Below, one piece after another: positions 36,806-48,461 of a DNA stretch of 64,000 nucleotides; position 1 is the stretch's first letter; each line of letters starts with the position of its first letter. The DNA is from Brachyhypopomus gauderio. Taxonomy: Eukaryota; Chordata; Actinopteri; Gymnotiformes; Hypopomidae. The translations under genes were made by a program, and so were the position numbers. The stretch covers positions 47,192,825 to 47,256,824 of the forward strand of contig NC_135212.1 in assembly GCF_052324685.1 (NCBI RefSeq). Direction: 5' to 3'. The notes under the pieces are model-generated. The model was given only the letters and a program-made list of their open reading frames with translations. It ran no database searches and was not told the DNA's origin.

Positions 36806-39358
36806 TGTTATGTCCTATGATAGTGTTGTGTATTGTGTTTGCTGTCTGTTCCGCTCCAGACTCCGCTCCAGACTCCGCTCCAGACTCCGCTCCAGACTCC
36901 GCTCTAGACTCCGCTCCAGACTCCATTTCACCCTGCACTATATAAGGCCCTTCCCGGTGCCTCCCAGCGAGACATTTTTGCTCCTTGGTGGTGTTGGTTG
37001 TTTGTAATTAGTATTCTGCTTTTGTACCTCATCTTAGAACTCTGGTTTTTGACTGCTTTGAACTTGTTTATGCTTTTTGCCTTTGCCCCTGTTGGATTGT
37101 CTGCCGGTTGTACATTTTGTAAATATTCTACGTGTTGTTGGTGTTCTGGTAAGTAGGGAGTGGCTGCCATTTTGTTTTGGGATTTGGGTTTGTTTGTATG
37201 GTTTTTTTGTTAGGGAGTTAGGGTAGTACTGTATGTTTGTTTTCTGTTAGAGTAATTAGTGTTTGGTTTATTTTATAGTTCAGTTCTGTTTGTTATGTTG
37301 GCCTGGGCCACTCCTGAAGCTGAGACCAGTTACGTGTATGTATATATCTTGTAAATTACAATTTCTGTATAATACACCTTTAACCACCCACTCCTGTTGT
37401 CCCATCATCACTAACATTCGCACTGCTGTTCACATACACCACTGTTACGGTCCTCACGCCTAGACAGGCCGTAACAGAATTGGGGGCTCGTCCTCCTTTC
37501 TTTTGGCTCTTTGTTTGCTGCTTCTTTTGGTTTTGGCTGGTGGGTTTTGTTCTTTGTGGGTGGGGGTGTGTGTGTGTATGTAAAATGCCGGACTTTGACC
37601 TTACCCAGTTCACTGTTTATCCGACTCTTGAACAGTTTGATGATTGCCGCAAGGTTGACTTATTGTTGGTGGCTGATTTCTTTAGTGTGGATGTGCCTCG
37701 TTTGGCTCCCAAGAGAGAGATTAAGAGGATTTTGGAGGCACAGTTGGTTAAGGACGGGATCTTGCCAGACCGAGACAAATCGCCTGGTGTTGCACCGAGT
37801 TTGGCCCAGGGGCTGGAAGCAGCGGAGGCTGTAACCGACTTCATGGCTAGGCCCAGCATGGAACCTGGTGTTTACCGTTCTCATGAGGTGGATCCTGTGC
37901 TAGCAGTGAAACTGAAGGAGCTAGAGCTGGAAATTAAGATACAGGAACGCGAGGCAGAGCTACTCAGAGTCAGGGGGTTGCAAGTGGAGGCTGACAAAGA
38001 GATTACCCTGAAGAGGTTGAGTATGGGCTTGGAGAAACCTATACCTCATCCTCGGAAGGTATCCTCACCAGCACCAGTTCCCCTTTCTCACGTGAGTTCA
38101 CCAGTCCCTATGCCTCGTTCCTCACGTACATCTACAAGTCCCGCAAGCCCAACCGTGAGTACTGCTTTTGATGTCAGTAGACATATTGGCCTAGTTCCTG
38201 TGTTCAGGGAAAATGAGGTAGATGCCTATTTCCCCATTTTTGAGCGCATAGCCACCACACTTAGTTGGCCACAGAGTCTTTGGTCGCTGCTGCTACAGTG
38301 TAAACTTGTAGGAAAAGCGCAGGAGGTGTGTTCCTCTCTGTCTCTTGAACAGAGCTTAGATTATGACATTGTAAAATCCACTATATTGAAAGCATACGAG
38401 TTAGTACCTGAAGCCTATCGACAGAACTTCAGGCGTCTGGCTAAAACCCAGAGCCAGACCTTTGTTGAGTTTGCTAGAGAGAAATCTCTCCTATTTGATA
38501 AGTGGTGTGCAGCCTGCAGTGTAACAACTCTTGATCAACTCAAAGAGCTTGTGTTGCTAGAAGAGTTTAAGAATTGCCTTCCTGAGAAAATGGTGGTCTA
38601 CCTTAATGAACAGAAGGTAGTTAATTTGTCTTCTGCTGCTACATTGGCAGACGAATTTGTGCTGACACACAAAACTGTATTTCATTTAACTCCCCGAAGT
38701 GTAAACCCTAGTCGACCTGTTATGTCCAGACCTGTTGCTTCTTCAAAGTCTCGGAAAACACTTCAGCCACAGACAAACGGGAATGTTTTTATTGTCATAT
38801 GCAAGGCCATCTCATTGCTGCATGTCCTACTTTGAAGCGTAAAAATGATCGTCAAAACCCTACTGTGAAGAAAGTCAATGCTTTTAGTTCCAGCACTACA
38901 GAGGAGACACTAGGATGTCGAGCAATATGATCGCAACATAGTCTTAAACGTCTGATGGAAGCGTTCGAGAGCTCCCTGGGACTCAGGATGATAAGCACTC
39001 GACACTTGGTGCTGTATATGCAGATCTGACATAACTTGAGCAAAGAGTTTTGACATGAAATTGGACCCTTGGTCCGATTGTACACATTTTGGCAAACCGA
39101 AGGTAGTACAAAATTTTACAAGGGCTTTTATTACAGATCTTGACTTCAACGAGCGTAATGGAATGGCCTCAGGAAACCTTGTAGCAGCACACATTATGGT
39201 CAGAAGGTAAGTATTTCCTGAACGAGACTTCGGTAAAGGTCCAACACAGTCTATCAACAACCGTTCAAATGGATCTCCTACCACAGGTATGGGACAGAGA
39301 GGAGCAGAAGGAATGGCCTGATTTGGCTTCCCAACAAGTTGACAGGTATGGCAAGACC
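36806..39358. mobile_element. Gypsy-like (Gmr1-type) fossil, left part (unit B3)
   Basis: The LTR (36806-37476, 671 bp) has a different minisatellite organisation from B1/B2. It is followed by a tgggggctcgtcc primer-binding-like site (tRNA-Pro type), the gag-like region and the start of the reverse-strand integrase part. The fossil is interrupted by a BEL/Pao element at 39359 and resumes at 47096. It is broken. Confidence 0.8.
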
Positions 39359-39992
39359 TGTAAATAATATCACAAGCTTTTATTTAAATGCTTTATTTAT
39401 CGCTTTTATTTTGACATCGTTAAATCCGGAAGTAGTGGTCCGTCAGGCGCACAACTAGACAGAGTGCGAAAATATGTCAGAGAGTCGCGAGCGAAAGAGA
39501 AGAGAAGAGAATAAAAGAGTTAACCATTCTACAACTGGTCAAGGGTGCACACGGTAAAACGATGTTCTTTTGTTTGGTACTAAAGTTTCTTGTACGACAT
39601 TTACTAACTGGTGGTGTAAAATGCTGATTTGTACACAGATTGTATACCGTTGTATATCGTATAAGCTACGTAGCCTGTGCTAGGTTGTTTATGTATTAGC
39701 ACACGCAATACACAATGCTAGTTCTTTACTATGAGATATTCTGTCATTATTCACGACAAGAGTGAATTCAATTGTTTGTTAAGATTAACAGAATCCTTAT
39801 ATATAGCTATTGTATTGAACAATATACATGAAAATGTGTAAATTCTGTCTGTCAAAACGGATTCATTGATGTTTTACTTTGATTTCAGTTTTCACGGTGT
39901 ACTTTGAAGAATATAAGATGATGAGTAATAAACCAACTTCATTGACATCAGTATGAAGCGTGGACTCAATGATTGACCAGGAAGTAGTTACA
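39359..39992 (+). repeat. 5' LTR of the BEL/Pao element
   Basis: 634 bp with TG...CA ends. The 421 bases between it and the open frame (39993-40413) form a leader containing a few imperfect repeats of a cttcagagtgca-like word and an A-rich stretch near 40317-40331. I did not recognise a primer-binding site with confidence. Confidence 0.88.
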
Positions 39993-40413
39993 GTGAAAAC
40001 GTGGCCTACTTTCCATCTTAACGAGGTGCATCGACGTCCACTATACCTGACTTCAGAGTGCAACACTGTTTCACCGCCTACAGCCTGTGGACTTCAAGAC
40101 TCAGAGTGCAGCACTACCAATCACCCGCAGTCTGTGGACCTCAAGATTCAGTGAGCAGTACTTCATTGAATGCAGTGGACTTCAGCTCCAAAGTGGAGCC
40201 TTACTGCCTTAAGGTCAGATCCTACCGTTTGAACATTGCATCTTCAGATAATTGATGGACAGCCCCACGATTCCTTAAAGAGACACAATTTTAAAGTGGT
40301 TTCTTAGTGGTTTAAAGAAAAAAAAAAAAAATAAGGTTGTTCCTTATGCTTTAATGTTTGTGCATGTTTGTGTTATTCCCTTCTGATAATATAACGGTTA
40401 AACATAGTTAAAA

Positions 40414-43400
40414 ATGTCATTGCACAGTGAATCACAAATTCAGAACGAGCTGATTACGCAGTCTGAGTATAACAGGGTAGAGCCCACACAGTTAGCCGCT
40501 GGGCCTATGTCTAACCAGCAGGGTGCAGCAGCGGAAAAAGAGGAGATAAGGAAATCCTCACGTGAGAGACGTTTGACACCAAAGATGCTAGAGTTGACAG
40601 AGCAGCAAACAGCTCAAAAAGAGAAGAAGTTCTACTCAGCATACGAGAATTGGAAGGCCCATGTTAGAAATGTCCGTGCTAGTCTAAAATATGAATGCTC
40701 TGACTGTGACCTATGTGAGATGATGGAATCTCTTGAAAGGCTCGAGGCTATAGCCAAGGTGGAATATGACAACTTGCGAGAAAAATCAACTCCGTCTCAG
40801 GAAGTGAAACGAAAGATTGATGCCTGCTCTGCGGTGACAGGAGATTTAATACAACTGATGAGAGTACGTCTATCTGAGGTAGGAGAAGATTTTGATGCTG
40901 AAGTCGAAGGGCCAAGGCTGCATTTGTTACTGGACAAAGACTATGCCAAATCCATATATGGATCTACAGCTTCCAAACCATCGGTGGCAAGCAGTTATAA
41001 ACCTGCTTCAGAGACACCGAGCATAGCAGCCAAGAGAGCTGAGATGGCTGCTGAGTTAGCCGCAAAAAAGGTTGAATTTGAAAGGGAGAACCTCATCAGT
41101 GCACAGCGTCAAGAATTAAAACGACTTGAACAACAAAGGGATCTTGAGGTTATGGAAGCTAAGCTTAAAGTATACATTGAAGAGGGGTCGAAAGAAAGTG
41201 GCCAAAGATGCAGCACTGCATGCAGCAGTCTCAAGGATTCTCATCCCTCAGGTTCCCACAATGGAGACCGAAGAGCTCCAGAAAATGAAAGATCACTACT
41301 GCAAGCTCTGAGTGATTCAGCCATGCTCACTAGACTCCCAATTCCACAACCTGGTATATTCTCTGGCGACCCGTTAAAGTTTATACAGTGGAGCGCTAGC
41401 TTTAAGGCTCTAATAGATCAACGCTGCCACAATCCTGCCGAGAAGCTGTTCTACTTGCAAAAATATGTTGCTGGGGAGGCAAGGTCAGTTCTGGAAGGGA
41501 TCTTCTACAGAACAGATAAAGAGGCTTATCAGCAAGCATGGGAAAAGTTGAATGTCAGATATGGCCACTCCTTTGTAGTACAACGTGCGTACAGAGAGAA
41601 GCTCAATGGTTGGCCAAAGATAGGAGCAAAGGAGTATGTAAAGCTGAGAGAATTCGGTGATTTTCTACAGGCATGTGACAGCGCTATGCCGCATGTGAAA
41701 GGTCTGCAGGTGCTTAACGACTGTGAAGAAAATCAGAAGATGCTACTCAAGCTCCCAGAGTGGGTAACTTCAAGGTGGAACCGCCATGTTACAGAGCAGC
41801 TGGACCAGGCAAAAGACTACCCCAATTTTAAAGAGTTTGCTTCCTTTATTGCAAAGGAGGCACGTATTGCATGCAACCCAGTCTCTTCCCTGTATGCTCT
41901 GAGGCCCACTGAAGAAAAGCTGACAAGAGAAATAAAGCGTACAAAGGCAAACACCTTTGCCACCAATGTGCAGACCTCAGACACTCCTAGCACCACAACC
42001 AAATCACACAGTAGTGATGAAGCCAAGCCAAAGGACTTCAATAAACCCAGAAAAGAGAACTCAACAGCACAGAGCTCAAGCTCAGTGAAATGTGTGTACT
42101 GTGATGAAAATCATTCCATACATAAATGCCAAAAGCTAATGGCAATTTCTGCGGAGGAAAAACAAAGGTTTGTGAGAGACAATAGCCTGTGCTTTTCATG
42201 CCTGAGGAAAGGACATAACTCAAGAGACTGTCAAAAGAAAGCCACATGTGGCAAGTGTAAAAAGAGCCATCCCACTCCATTACACGAAGATCGTCAGCGT
42301 GGGGAGAACCCACCTATGCAAAGAACCCAGAGCACAGAAGAAAGTACTTCTGCACTGTCTTGCAATGTGAATGGAGGTGAGAACGGCAGCACATCTATGA
42401 TAGTCCCAGTATGGATTTCAAGCGCCACAAGTCCCGAGACCTTGGCTTATGCCTTACTGGATACTCAGAGTAGTAAAACATTTGTCGACCAAGAGGTGTG
42501 TGAACGGCTGCAAGTAGCAGGAGAGCCTGTGAAACTCAAGCTTTCTACCATGATGGGAAAAGATTCAATCATAGAAAGCCTGAGAGTTAGTGGGCTTAGA
42601 GTCAGAGGATATTCATCAGAGACCACCATCAGTTTACCTCCTGTCTATTCTAGAGATTTCATTCCACTCGAACGAGCACACATTCCCACCTGTGAAACTG
42701 CCAACAAGTGGAATCATCTTGCAGTCATAGCTAATGAAATGCCCCCACTGATGGATTGTGGGGTAGGATTGTTGATCGGCTACGACTGCTCCAGAGCACT
42801 AGCACCACGTCATGTTATCACAGGAGGTGACAGTGAGCCTTATGCCATCAAGACAGACCTAGGCTGGAGCATCATTGGGAGTGTGCCCCAGAGTGTAAAT
42901 TCCAAGGATGTGACAGGGCTGTGCAGTCGCATATCCGTCAAAGAGTTGCCTCCTGTGACACCAGCTGCTGTGATTCGAGCACTCGAGTCTGACTTTGCAG
43001 ACACAAACCCAGGAGATAAGAGTATATCTCAGGAAGATATCCAGTTTCTCCAGATCCTAGAAGGAAGAATCCAGCAGAATGAATGTAATCACCTAGAAAT
43101 GCCGCTGCCCTTCAAAACACGTCCATGTCTCCCAGAAAACAAGAAGCTTGCTTTAGTCAGACTGAAGCACCTAAAACGTAAGTTTGACAGAGACCTCAAG
43201 TTCAAGAACGACTATGTGAACTTCATGGAAGGTGTCTTAAATGATGGTGAAGCAGAGGAGGCTCAAAACGAACCAGAGCCAGGCAATGTGTGGTATATAC
43301 CACATCAGGGGGTCTATCACCCCAGAAAGCCAGAAAAGATCAGAGTTGTTTTTGATTGCTCCGCAAAGTATGAAGGCACTGCTCTGAACGATCATCTTCT

Positions 43401-46311
43401 CACCGGACCCGACCTTACCAACAAACTGAATGGAGTGCTATGTCGTTTTCGCAAGCACTCAGTTGCTGTGATGTGCGATGTAGAAAAGATGTTTCACAGA
43501 TTCCACGTAAGCAAGGAGGACCGAGATTATCTGCGGTTCTTGTGGTGGGAAGGTGGAGCCACAGAGTCTGAGCCAAAAGAGTATCGCATGAAGGTCCACC
43601 TCTTTGGAGCAGCGTCATCTCCAGGATGTGCCAATTATGGCATGAAGTATCTCGCCAATCAAAATGAGGAAAGATACCCTTTAGCTGCAGACTTCATAAG
43701 AAAAAACTTCTATGTAGACGATGGTATTGTAAGCCTTGACTCCGTGGATACAGCTATCCAGCTGGTGGAAGAAGCCCGAGCTGTGTGCAGTAAAGGGCAA
43801 CTACGTCTCCACAAATTTATCTCCAACAGTCGAGTGGTTCTGGAATCAATCTGTGAGACTGAAAGAGCCATAGGAGTGAAGGATGTAGCTCTCAGCCACA
43901 ATGAGCTGCCAGTCCAAGCAGTACTGGGAGTACAATGGAATGTAGCAAGGGATACATTTTCCTTTAAGGTCTTACTAAATGAGAAACCAACAACACGGCG
44001 TGGGATTCTCTCAACCGTAGCCTCTGTGTACGACCCGTTGGGGTTCCTGGCCCCATTTCTCCTGTCAGGAAAGCAAGTGCTCCAGGAGATGTGCCAGAAG
44101 GGTGTTGGATGGGATGATCCACTTCCTGATGAGTTGAGGCCAAGGTGGGAGAGTTGGGTCAGTGACCTTAAGAATCTGAAAAATATTCAAATCCCAAGAT
44201 GTTACACTCCTGAGAACTTCGGAAAGATTCTGAGAACTGAACTGCACCACTTCTCGGATGCTAGCAGTCGAGGTTACGGTCAGTGTACTTACATCAGACT
44301 TGTGAGCGAAGACAACGTACATTGCGCCCTGATAATGGGTAAGGCAAGGGTTGCACCCACAAAAGTAGTCACAATACCAAGGCTGGAATTAACTGCTGCA
44401 GTGATCTCTGCTGCTGTTAGCAGCATGCTGAAAGAAGAGTTGGAGCTCAGGATTGATGAGGAACATTTTTGGACAGACTCACGAGTAGTCCTGGGTTATG
44501 TCAGTAACGAAGCTCGACGATTCCACGTCTTCGTGGCAAACAGAGTCCAGAGAATACGTGAAACAACTGACCCACAACAATGGCATTATGTCGACACAAA
44601 TGAAAACCCTGCCGATCATGCCTCAAGAGGCCTCCGAGTATCAGAGCTGATCAACTCAAATTGGTTCCAGGGACCTAAGTTCCTATGGGAAAAAGAGCTT
44701 AAAATTGAGCAAGAAATGTCAGAGTTGGTGGTGGGAGATCCTGAGGTCAAGGCAGTACAGGTGCTGATCTCGCTGGCTGAAAGACAGGACAGTTTTCTTA
44801 GGCGACTATCGCGATTCTCAAAATGGACCACTGTAGTGAATGTAGTGGCACGCATTCACCGACTGGCTATAAAATGTAAGAAGACAGGCACTCTAACTGT
44901 AGAAGAGAGAAGGAGAGCTTCACTTACCCTCATCAAGCTTGTGCAGCAGAAAGTATTCAAAGAGGAGCTACTCATACTGAAGCAAGAATCTGGAAAGCTC
45001 TCCCGAAATCACCCACTCTACCAGCTTGACCCAGAGCTTCATGATGGCATACTTCGAGTAGGAGGACGATTAAGGAAAGCATCTTCGCCATTTGATGTAA
45101 GACATCCAATAATTCTGCCCACTGATGGTGAAGTGACACGCCTCATCCTCAGATACTGCCATGAGAAGACCCAGCATCAAGGAAGAGGGCAAACCCTCAA
45201 TGAAGTTAGAGCTAATGGATACTGGATCATTGCAGGAAGTAAAGCGGTTGCCAGTTACATAAGGCAGTGTGTTACCTGCAGAAGAGCTCGAAGACCCACA
45301 GAACAGCAAAGAATGGCAGATCTTCCAACAGATCGTATTGAACCTACACCGCCATTCTCGTTCTGTGGTATGGATTGTTTTGGTCCTTTTTACTCCAAGC
45401 AGGGACGCAGGGAGCAAAAGCGGTATGGTCTGCTCTTTACGTGTTTCTGCTCGAGAGCGGTACACATCGAGTTACTGGAGGACATGACGACGGACGCATT
45501 CATCAATGCCTTAAGATGTTTCATAGCCATCCGAGGACCAGTGAGACAATTAAGGTCAGATCATGGATCCAACTTCGTTGGTGCAAAGAATGAGTTGGAA
45601 AGAGCTCTGAAAGAATTGGATGAAGAGAGAGTAGCAACATTTCTGGCAGAACAACAGTGTGACTTTTGCATGAATGTTCCAGACGCAAGTCACGCAGGGG
45701 GTGTCTGGGAGCGACAGATACGCACAGCAAGGAGTGTATTGAGTTCAGTCTTAGCACAGAGCGCTGGGAGAATAGATGACACCTCTCTCAGGACATTCTT
45801 CTACGAAGCCATGTCCATTATAAACAGTCGCCCTCTCACTGTGGATAGCATCAATGATCCCACAAGCCTGGAACCACTGACACCAAACCACCTGCTCACA
45901 ATGAAATCTTCCATCCCTCTACCCCCACCAGGTAGATTTGTCAAAGAGGACTTGTATGCAAGGAAAAGATGGAGGCGGGTGCAGTATTTATCAGAGCAAT
46001 TTTGGTGCAGATGGAGAAAAGAATATCTAGCAGGGATTACCATCAGGCAGAAATGGCATGCCCCAAGGCGGAATGTACAAGTTGACGATATTGTTATCCT
46101 CCAGGAAGATGCTCCTCGTAATGTGTGGAGGCTGGCTAGAGTTCTGGATGTATGCAAGGATGAAGATGGTCTTGTTCGCAGAGCTACCATACAGTTAGGC
46201 GAGCGGAAGTTAAGTGACAGAGGTGAACGCCTTAGCAAGCCATCGGTTGTTGAGCGGCCCATTCAAAAGTTAGTTGTTTTAATGGAGAGTAGTAAACTCC
46301 CTGTGCCTTGA
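40414..46311 (+). CDS. BEL/Pao gag-pol polyprotein frame, looks whole
   Basis: A single open frame has the domain order of BEL/Pao elements. The N-terminal gag includes a charged coiled-coil-like stretch and the DUF1759-type gag block. Zinc-knuckle-like cysteines follow at about 560-620 (CVYC..., CFSC...C, CGKC...). An aspartic protease of the BEL type lies at about 680 (LLDTQSSK). Reverse transcriptase carries YVDD near 1100, RNase H begins near 1280 (HFSDAS), integrase has an H2C2 zinc finger near 1590-1630 and a DDE core near 1650-1800, and a DUF5641-type C-terminal block ends the frame. Assignment rests on motif order and is firm at superfamily level. Confidence 0.92.
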   Translation: MSLHSESQIQNELITQSEYNRVEPTQLAAGPMSNQQGAAAEKEEIRKSSRERRLTPKMLELTEQQTAQKEKKFYSAYENWKAHVRNVRASLKYECSDCDLCEMMESLERLEAIAKVEYDNLREKSTPSQEVKRKIDACSAVTGDLIQLMRVRLSEVGEDFDAEVEGPRLHLLLDKDYAKSIYGSTASKPSVASSYKPASETPSIAAKRAEMAAELAAKKVEFERENLISAQRQELKRLEQQRDLEVMEAKLKVYIEEGSKESGQRCSTACSSLKDSHPSGSHNGDRRAPENERSLLQALSDSAMLTRLPIPQPGIFSGDPLKFIQWSASFKALIDQRCHNPAEKLFYLQKYVAGEARSVLEGIFYRTDKEAYQQAWEKLNVRYGHSFVVQRAYREKLNGWPKIGAKEYVKLREFGDFLQACDSAMPHVKGLQVLNDCEENQKMLLKLPEWVTSRWNRHVTEQLDQAKDYPNFKEFASFIAKEARIACNPVSSLYALRPTEEKLTREIKRTKANTFATNVQTSDTPSTTTKSHSSDEAKPKDFNKPRKENSTAQSSSSVKCVYCDENHSIHKCQKLMAISAEEKQRFVRDNSLCFSCLRKGHNSRDCQKKATCGKCKKSHPTPLHEDRQRGENPPMQRTQSTEESTSALSCNVNGGENGSTSMIVPVWISSATSPETLAYALLDTQSSKTFVDQEVCERLQVAGEPVKLKLSTMMGKDSIIESLRVSGLRVRGYSSETTISLPPVYSRDFIPLERAHIPTCETANKWNHLAVIANEMPPLMDCGVGLLIGYDCSRALAPRHVITGGDSEPYAIKTDLGWSIIGSVPQSVNSKDVTGLCSRISVKELPPVTPAAVIRALESDFADTNPGDKSISQEDIQFLQILEGRIQQNECNHLEMPLPFKTRPCLPENKKLALVRLKHLKRKFDRDLKFKNDYVNFMEGVLNDGEAEEAQNEPEPGNVWYIPHQGVYHPRKPEKIRVVFDCSAKYEGTALNDHLLTGPDLTNKLNGVLCRFRKHSVAVMCDVEKMFHRFHVSKEDRDYLRFLWWEGGATESEPKEYRMKVHLFGAASSPGCANYGMKYLANQNEERYPLAADFIRKNFYVDDGIVSLDSVDTAIQLVEEARAVCSKGQLRLHKFISNSRVVLESICETERAIGVKDVALSHNELPVQAVLGVQWNVARDTFSFKVLLNEKPTTRRGILSTVASVYDPLGFLAPFLLSGKQVLQEMCQKGVGWDDPLPDELRPRWESWVSDLKNLKNIQIPRCYTPENFGKILRTELHHFSDASSRGYGQCTYIRLVSEDNVHCALIMGKARVAPTKVVTIPRLELTAAVISAAVSSMLKEELELRIDEEHFWTDSRVVLGYVSNEARRFHVFVANRVQRIRETTDPQQWHYVDTNENPADHASRGLRVSELINSNWFQGPKFLWEKELKIEQEMSELVVGDPEVKAVQVLISLAERQDSFLRRLSRFSKWTTVVNVVARIHRLAIKCKKTGTLTVEERRRASLTLIKLVQQKVFKEELLILKQESGKLSRNHPLYQLDPELHDGILRVGGRLRKASSPFDVRHPIILPTDGEVTRLILRYCHEKTQHQGRGQTLNEVRANGYWIIAGSKAVASYIRQCVTCRRARRPTEQQRMADLPTDRIEPTPPFSFCGMDCFGPFYSKQGRREQKRYGLLFTCFCSRAVHIELLEDMTTDAFINALRCFIAIRGPVRQLRSDHGSNFVGAKNELERALKELDEERVATFLAEQQCDFCMNVPDASHAGGVWERQIRTARSVLSSVLAQSAGRIDDTSLRTFFYEAMSIINSRPLTVDSINDPTSLEPLTPNHLLTMKSSIPLPPPGRFVKEDLYARKRWRRVQYLSEQFWCRWRKEYLAGITIRQKWHAPRRNVQVDDIVILQEDAPRNVWRLARVLDVCKDEDGLVRRATIQLGERKLSDRGERLSKPSVVERPIQKLVVLMESSKLPVP

Positions 46312-46456
46312 AGACAGATGATTATAATTTGACATGATGGTGAAATTACCTTGATTTATTTGGCTAAGAGTGTAGCATTCCCAAATATTGGGAATTATTA
46401 TTTGGGAATTATTTGTGTATGTTTAAGCCATAAACCAAATGGTAATTTGGTGGGAG

Positions 46457-47090
46457 TGTAAATAATATCACAAGCTTTTATTTAAATGCTTTATTTATCG
46501 CTTTTATTTTGACATCGTTAAATCCGGAAGTAGTGGTCCGTCAGGCGCACAACTAGACAGAGCGCGAAAATATGTCAGAGAGTCGCGAGCGAAAGAGAAG
46601 AGAAGAGAATAAAAGAGTTAACCATTCTACAACTGGTCAAGGGTGCACACGGTAAAACGATGTTCTTTTGTTTGGTACTAAAGTTTCTTGTACGACATTT
46701 ACTAACTGGTGGTGTAAAATGCTGATTTGTACACAGATTGTATACCGTTGTATATCGTATAAGCTACGTAGCCTGTGCTAGGTTGTTTATGTATTAGCAC
46801 ACGCAATACACAATGCTAGTTCTTTACTATGAGATATTCTGTCATTATTCACGACAAGAGTGAATTCAATTGTTTGTTAAGATTAACAGAATCCTTATAT
46901 ATAGCTATTGTATTGAACAATATACATGAAAATGTGTAAATTCTGTCTGTCAAAACGGATTCATTGATGTTTTACTTTGATTTCAGTTTTCACGGTGTAC
47001 TTTGAAGAATATAAGATGATGAGTAATAAACCAACTTCATTGACATCAGTATGAAGCGTGGACTCAATGATTGACCAGGAAGTAGTTACA
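46457..47090 (+). repeat. 3' LTR of the BEL/Pao element
   Basis: 634 bp, almost identical to the 5' LTR. It is preceded by a short purine stretch (ggtgggag). The 145 bases between the open frame and the LTR hold no gene. Confidence 0.88.
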
Positions 47091-47095
47091 AGACC

Positions 47096-48200
47096 GACAA
47101 TGACTAACAACATCAGATTTCATTGCTGGCCAAAAGAAATGCTGCAATAGGCGCTGAACTGTTTTTCGAATGCCTAAATGACCCGACAAGGGGTGGTCAT
47201 GGGCTAAGGACAAAACATGCGTTCTAAATGGTTGGGGAACTACTATTTGGTGCACATCATCCCACACACCTCTGGCATTTGCTGGAGACCATTTTCTCAT
47301 CAGGACGCCATCTGTATAAAAATATGTCACACGAGTGTCTAGTGAGAGAGGGTTTTCCGTAACTGCATTAAAGAAAGGGACCAGGCTTGGATCAGCCCTT
47401 TGTGCTCTGATTAATGCTGTTCTAGTAACAGGAGGAGGAACACTGGACTCCTCTACTTGTGATCCCAACTCACGTTTGCTAATATCCCTTGTCACATCAG
47501 GAACAGGGCTAGGGGGCACAACAGGGTTAGGATTCATAAATGTCTCTGCCAAATCTATGTCACCGAATTTACGTGCCTGTGCACGAGTCAACACACATGT
47601 AGGAAACACTGCATCAAGGTCTTTATCGAGTGAAACATCCACAGGTTCATCTACCACTTCTGGTAGAGTGAACAGTGTACCACCAGCAAGATCATTGCCC
47701 AGAATATACGACACACCTGTGACAGGCAGTTTAGAACTGACCGCAACTTTAACATAGCCAGTAAGTGCCTCAGTACATAGATATACACGATGCAGAGGAA
47801 CCCTAAGTACTCCAAGTTCTATTCCTTGGACAAGCACATCACTACCACAATAAGACTCTGCAGAGAATGGCAACACACTCTCCAAAATAAATGACTGAGC
47901 AGCCCCAGTGTCCCGTAGGATGGATATGGGCTGTTTATGTGTACAATCCTCAGTTAGTGAGGTAGTCCCAGAAAACACAAATGGTTTAAACACAGGGTCT
48001 ACTGTGGCTGAAACAGTGGCTCGACATCCTAGTGTCTCCTCTGTAGTGCTGGAACTAAAAGCATTGACTTTCTTCACACGTAGGGTTTTGACGATCATTT
48101 TTACGCTTCAAAGTAGGACATGCAGCAATGAGATGGCCTTGCATATGACAATAAAAACATTCCCATTTGTCTGTGGCTGAAGTGTTTTCCCGAGACACAC
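47096..48200. mobile_element. Gypsy-like (Gmr1-type) fossil, right part (unit B3)
   Basis: This is the rest of the fossil after the BEL/Pao insertion: minus-strand integrase zinc-finger region, protease and gag zinc-finger end. It matches the right parts of the B1 and B2 copies. It is broken. Confidence 0.8.
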
Positions 48201-48461
48201 ATTGAGTACTTATTGAGTACTTAGATTACCACTAAAACCGCAGATAGCACTTCTTGTCCTTTGCATTGTATGCTTATGAATGTCTATTTTTATTTGCTCT
48301 TGTAGGTATCGTTTTTTTTATTCCTGTTTAAGTTTGAGCCTATGTCTCTATGTCATACTAGGTAATGGCATCAAGTCCTGTAGTGGTAGTAGTCAGGTCT
48401 AAAGCACTTAGCAAATCGCTCTAGATGAGAGTGGCTGCTAAATGGCTAAAAAAGTAAATGT
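48201..48461 (+). mobile_element. L2 LINE 3' end (unit B3)
   Basis: Same as 13127-13387, with the tandem 11-bp junction repeat. Confidence 0.75.

Larger units (their letters stand above)
39359..47090 (+). mobile_element. BEL/Pao LTR element, looks whole, nested in the gypsy-like fossil
   Basis: This 7732-bp element has 634-bp LTRs at 39359-39992 and 46457-47090 (TGTAA...TTACA) and an exact 5-bp target duplication agacc (39354-39358 and 47091-47095). The target is the integrase region of the gypsy-like fossil, and the uninterrupted site is seen at about 12015 and 29894. I could see only one difference between the two LTRs (agagtgcg versus agagcgcg), so the insertion is young. It is present in B3 only and therefore postdates the split of B3 from B1/B2. 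Confidence 0.92.
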
